NCBI GenBank assembly: GCA_049322715.1
Contig: JBMOQP010000028.1
Span: forward strand, 24,970 to 88,969
Source of the DNA: Thiofaba sp049322715
GTDB taxonomy: Bacteria; Pseudomonadota; Gammaproteobacteria; Halothiobacillales; Halothiobacillaceae
Reading direction: 5' to 3'
Length of the DNA: 64,000 nt
Position numbers and translations under genes: made by a program. Numbering within the stretch: the first letter of the stretch is position 1; each line of letters opens with the position of its first letter. The notes beneath the pieces were generated by a model, which saw only the letters and a list, made by a program, of their open reading frames with translations, was not told the origin of the DNA and did not search any database. Shown here piece by piece: positions 62,319 through 64,000 of this stretch.

Positions 62319-63140
62319 TCAATCGAGCATGGCGCGCAGGATGTCGTCCAGCTCGTCGGCCAGCGGCGAAGCGCCGGTATCCACGCCCAGCTTTTCCGCG
62401 GCGGGCACGCCGATCCAGCTGTCCTCGGGGCTGTCCTGCCCGCTCCTGGCCTGCAGGATGGCCACGATGACCACGTCGGTGTAGTCGGCGGGGCCGTCAT
62501 GCTCGCGCTGCAGGTTCTGGCATTCGAGCACCACGCGCACCAGCGGGTCGGGGAAGTCCCAGGCACGCAGGATCTGGCCGCCCAGGCGGGGCTGCAGCTC
62601 GGTGGCGAGCTGGTCGAGCAACTCCGGGTGATGCAGCAGCTTGGGCAGCTCCTCGGCGATCGCATAGACCGGCAGGACGCCGATGGCATGGGTCAGGCCG
62701 GCGAGCAGCGCCTGGTCGGCATCGAGGTGGCGCTGGCGGCGGGCCAGCATCTGTGCCAGCGCCGAGACCTGGGTACTGAACTCCCAGTGCCTGCGCATGC
62801 GTTGCTGGATGACGGGCGTGTGGGCGCGGAAGCTCTGCTGCATGGAGATCGACACCACCAGCTGGCTGATGGTGCGCATCCCCAGTCGGGTGACGATCTG
62901 CGGCAGGCTGGTGATCTCGTTCAGGCCGCGGTACAGCGGGCTGTTGGCGATCTGTACCAGGCGCGCGGCGATGGCGGGGTCACGGGCGATGGCGCCGGCC
63001 AGGTCGTGCGCCGAGCTGTCCGGATCCTCGGCGATGGAGCGAACCTGCAGGGCGACATCCGGCAGGGTGGGCAGGTTGAGACCCTTGCTCTCGATACGTT
63101 GGATGAGGGAGTCGAGCAGGGCCGCGTGTGTGTCGGTCAT
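62319..63140 (-). CDS. HDOD domain signalling protein
   Basis: A 273-residue protein with an HDOD domain (about 18-215): 'LNLPTLPDVALQVRSIAEDPDSSAHDLAGAIARDPAIAARLVQIANSPLYRG', then 'ITSLPQIVTRLGMRTISQLV' and 'LLAGLTHAIGVLPVYA'. HDOD proteins lack phosphodiesterase activity and act as signalling scaffolds, often near c-di-GMP genes, as here. Its start overlaps the upstream RMD1-like gene by 4 bases, so the two are co-translated. Confidence 0.9.
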   Translation of the reverse strand: MTDTHAALLDSLIQRIESKGLNLPTLPDVALQVRSIAEDPDSSAHDLAGAIARDPAIAARLVQIANSPLYRGLNEITSLPQIVTRLGMRTISQLVVSISMQQSFRAHTPVIQQRMRRHWEFSTQVSALAQMLARRQRHLDADQALLAGLTHAIGVLPVYAIAEELPKLLHHPELLDQLATELQPRLGGQILRAWDFPDPLVRVVLECQNLQREHDGPADYTDVVIVAILQARSGQDSPEDSWIGVPAAEKLGVDTGASPLADELDDILRAMLD

Positions 63141-63931
63141 GTTCCGTGTCCGCGTAGAAAGAGTTCGTAAATGGTGAAGCCGATCTCGATCACGATCAGG
63201 ATCGTAATGTACCACTCCACCCGCAGGCTGCGCTGGGCCTGCAGCAGGTCGAGCAGGGTCTCGGCGGTGCGCGTGATCAGCTCGAGCTTGCGCTCCAGCG
63301 CATGGGCGCGCTCCTTCAGTTCGAACTCGTCCTCCAGGCGCAGGAACAGGGCTTCGAGCTGGGGGCGTTCCCACAGCAGTTCGGGCTTCTCGATGATCTC
63401 CGCCCGCCCCACCATGCGGTGCTGGGTGAGCAGGGTGTCGCCGATGTGGCTCAAAAGGTCGCGGGCGCGCCGTGCGCCGCGCCCTCGCTGGCGCAGCCCC
63501 TCGGCGAGGGGCTCGATGCGGTCGAAGCTGCTCGCCACCCGCTTTTCGTACAGTCCGAGCACGCTGCTCTTGGCCAGCACGTCGGCCACCACCTGGAGGC
63601 GCTCGACGTTGAGGTCGTGCAGCACGAGGATGTCCTTGTCCATGCCTTCGGCCGCCTGCGGGTCGATGCGCAGGGTCAGCGTCTCCATTTCCGGCTGGGC
63701 CAGCGGTTCGCTGATGAAGGGGCGCAACTGGGCGAGGAAGGCGGCCTCCTCGATGGCCTCCGCCTCGAACAGCACCACCGCGCCATAGCGGAAGAGCACG
63801 GCGCGGCCGCGCACTCCGACCGCGATCGTCAGAGGTGCGCTGGCCAAGCGTTCGGCCGCTTCCAGCGCGCGCAGGTCGAGCCGGTCGCCGATCAGCATGG
63901 CGCGGGCCTGGATGAGGGGAAGGGTGGTCAT
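63137..63931 (-). CDS. RMD1/YagE family (DUF155) membrane protein
   Basis: A 264-residue protein of the DUF155 (RMD1/YagE) family. It has strands in the first 130 residues ('TIAVGVRGRAVLFRYGAVVLFEAEAIEEAAFLAQLRPFI'), then 'DKDILVLHDLNVERLQVVADVLAKSSVLGLYEKRVASSFDRIEPLAEGL'. Long helices and a single C-terminal membrane helix follow ('WYITILIVIEIGFTIYELFL'). The family is poorly known; yeast relatives act at mitochondria. It is probably an inner-membrane protein. The 69 bases beyond its start show nothing clear. Confidence 0.88.
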   Translation of the reverse strand: MTTLPLIQARAMLIGDRLDLRALEAAERLASAPLTIAVGVRGRAVLFRYGAVVLFEAEAIEEAAFLAQLRPFISEPLAQPEMETLTLRIDPQAAEGMDKDILVLHDLNVERLQVVADVLAKSSVLGLYEKRVASSFDRIEPLAEGLRQRGRGARRARDLLSHIGDTLLTQHRMVGRAEIIEKPELLWERPQLEALFLRLEDEFELKERAHALERKLELITRTAETLLDLLQAQRSLRVEWYITILIVIEIGFTIYELFLRGHGT

Positions 63932-64000
63932 GCCATGCTCCGGGGTGCCTGGGACTCTCCATCGATATTATCGACAAGAACGCTTCCGCGCCGAGCCGGG

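Overview
The window comes from a GC-rich gammaproteobacterium. Evidence for this is the E. coli-type SpeD, AmpD-AmpE, Rep, a type I MurB and a PBP4-family DacB. Three tandem DUF2173 genes are reminiscent of sulfur- or iron-oxidising chemolithotrophs, but that is an inference from memory and I do not name a genus.

Bases 1-23744 are a Mu-like transposable prophage, cut by the window edge at base 1. It reads leftward from its genetic left end at about 23744. The early block holds a divergent S24 repressor, Ner, a MuA-type DDE transposase, MuB, small DNA-binding proteins, an HU-like protein, GemA and Mor. The lysis block has a SAR lysozyme and overlapping Rz/Rz1. The head block has gp27, gp28, portal, MuF, gpG, protease with nested scaffold, and capsid. 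The neck and tail block has gp36, gp37, gp38 and a tail protein that is not the Mu sheath. Cargo includes a DUF1828/DUF1829 gene with an unrecognised partner behind its own promoter (4643-5883), a pilin-like small protein between portal and MuF, a nuclease-toxin-like tail on MuF, a collar/discoidin fibre-like protein in the neck block, and a convergent gene pair at 13955-14779.

Bases 23745-64000 are chromosome. In order they carry: aroQ-accB-accC; cutA-dsbD-tlpA-like redox genes; two REC-REC-GGDEF paralogues; groESL under CIRCE; cytochrome c; rpe-gph-trpE-trpG-MFS-trpD-trpC-osmC; speD; a glcF-like gene; a candidate small RNA; rplM-rpsI; rep; the DUF2173 triplet; ampD-ampE-phosphatase; a COG4255-type gene with recJ; dacB; ppnP; prfB (programmed frameshift); ccdAB; lysS; murB; a PAS-GGDEF protein with FixL-like haem-pocket residues; an HDOD protein; and an RMD1/DUF155 membrane protein.

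Four gene-free stretches (23778-24151, 51180-51535, 54325-54476, 59573-60060) carry multi-hairpin elements. They share a CCATNCATGG-type hairpin centre, while the stem sequences differ and keep their base pairing. The 59.6 kb copy has perfect 22-bp terminal inverted repeats and ends 17 bp before murB. This family, the prophage cargo and the 44.5 kb RNA are the parts most likely to be undescribed.
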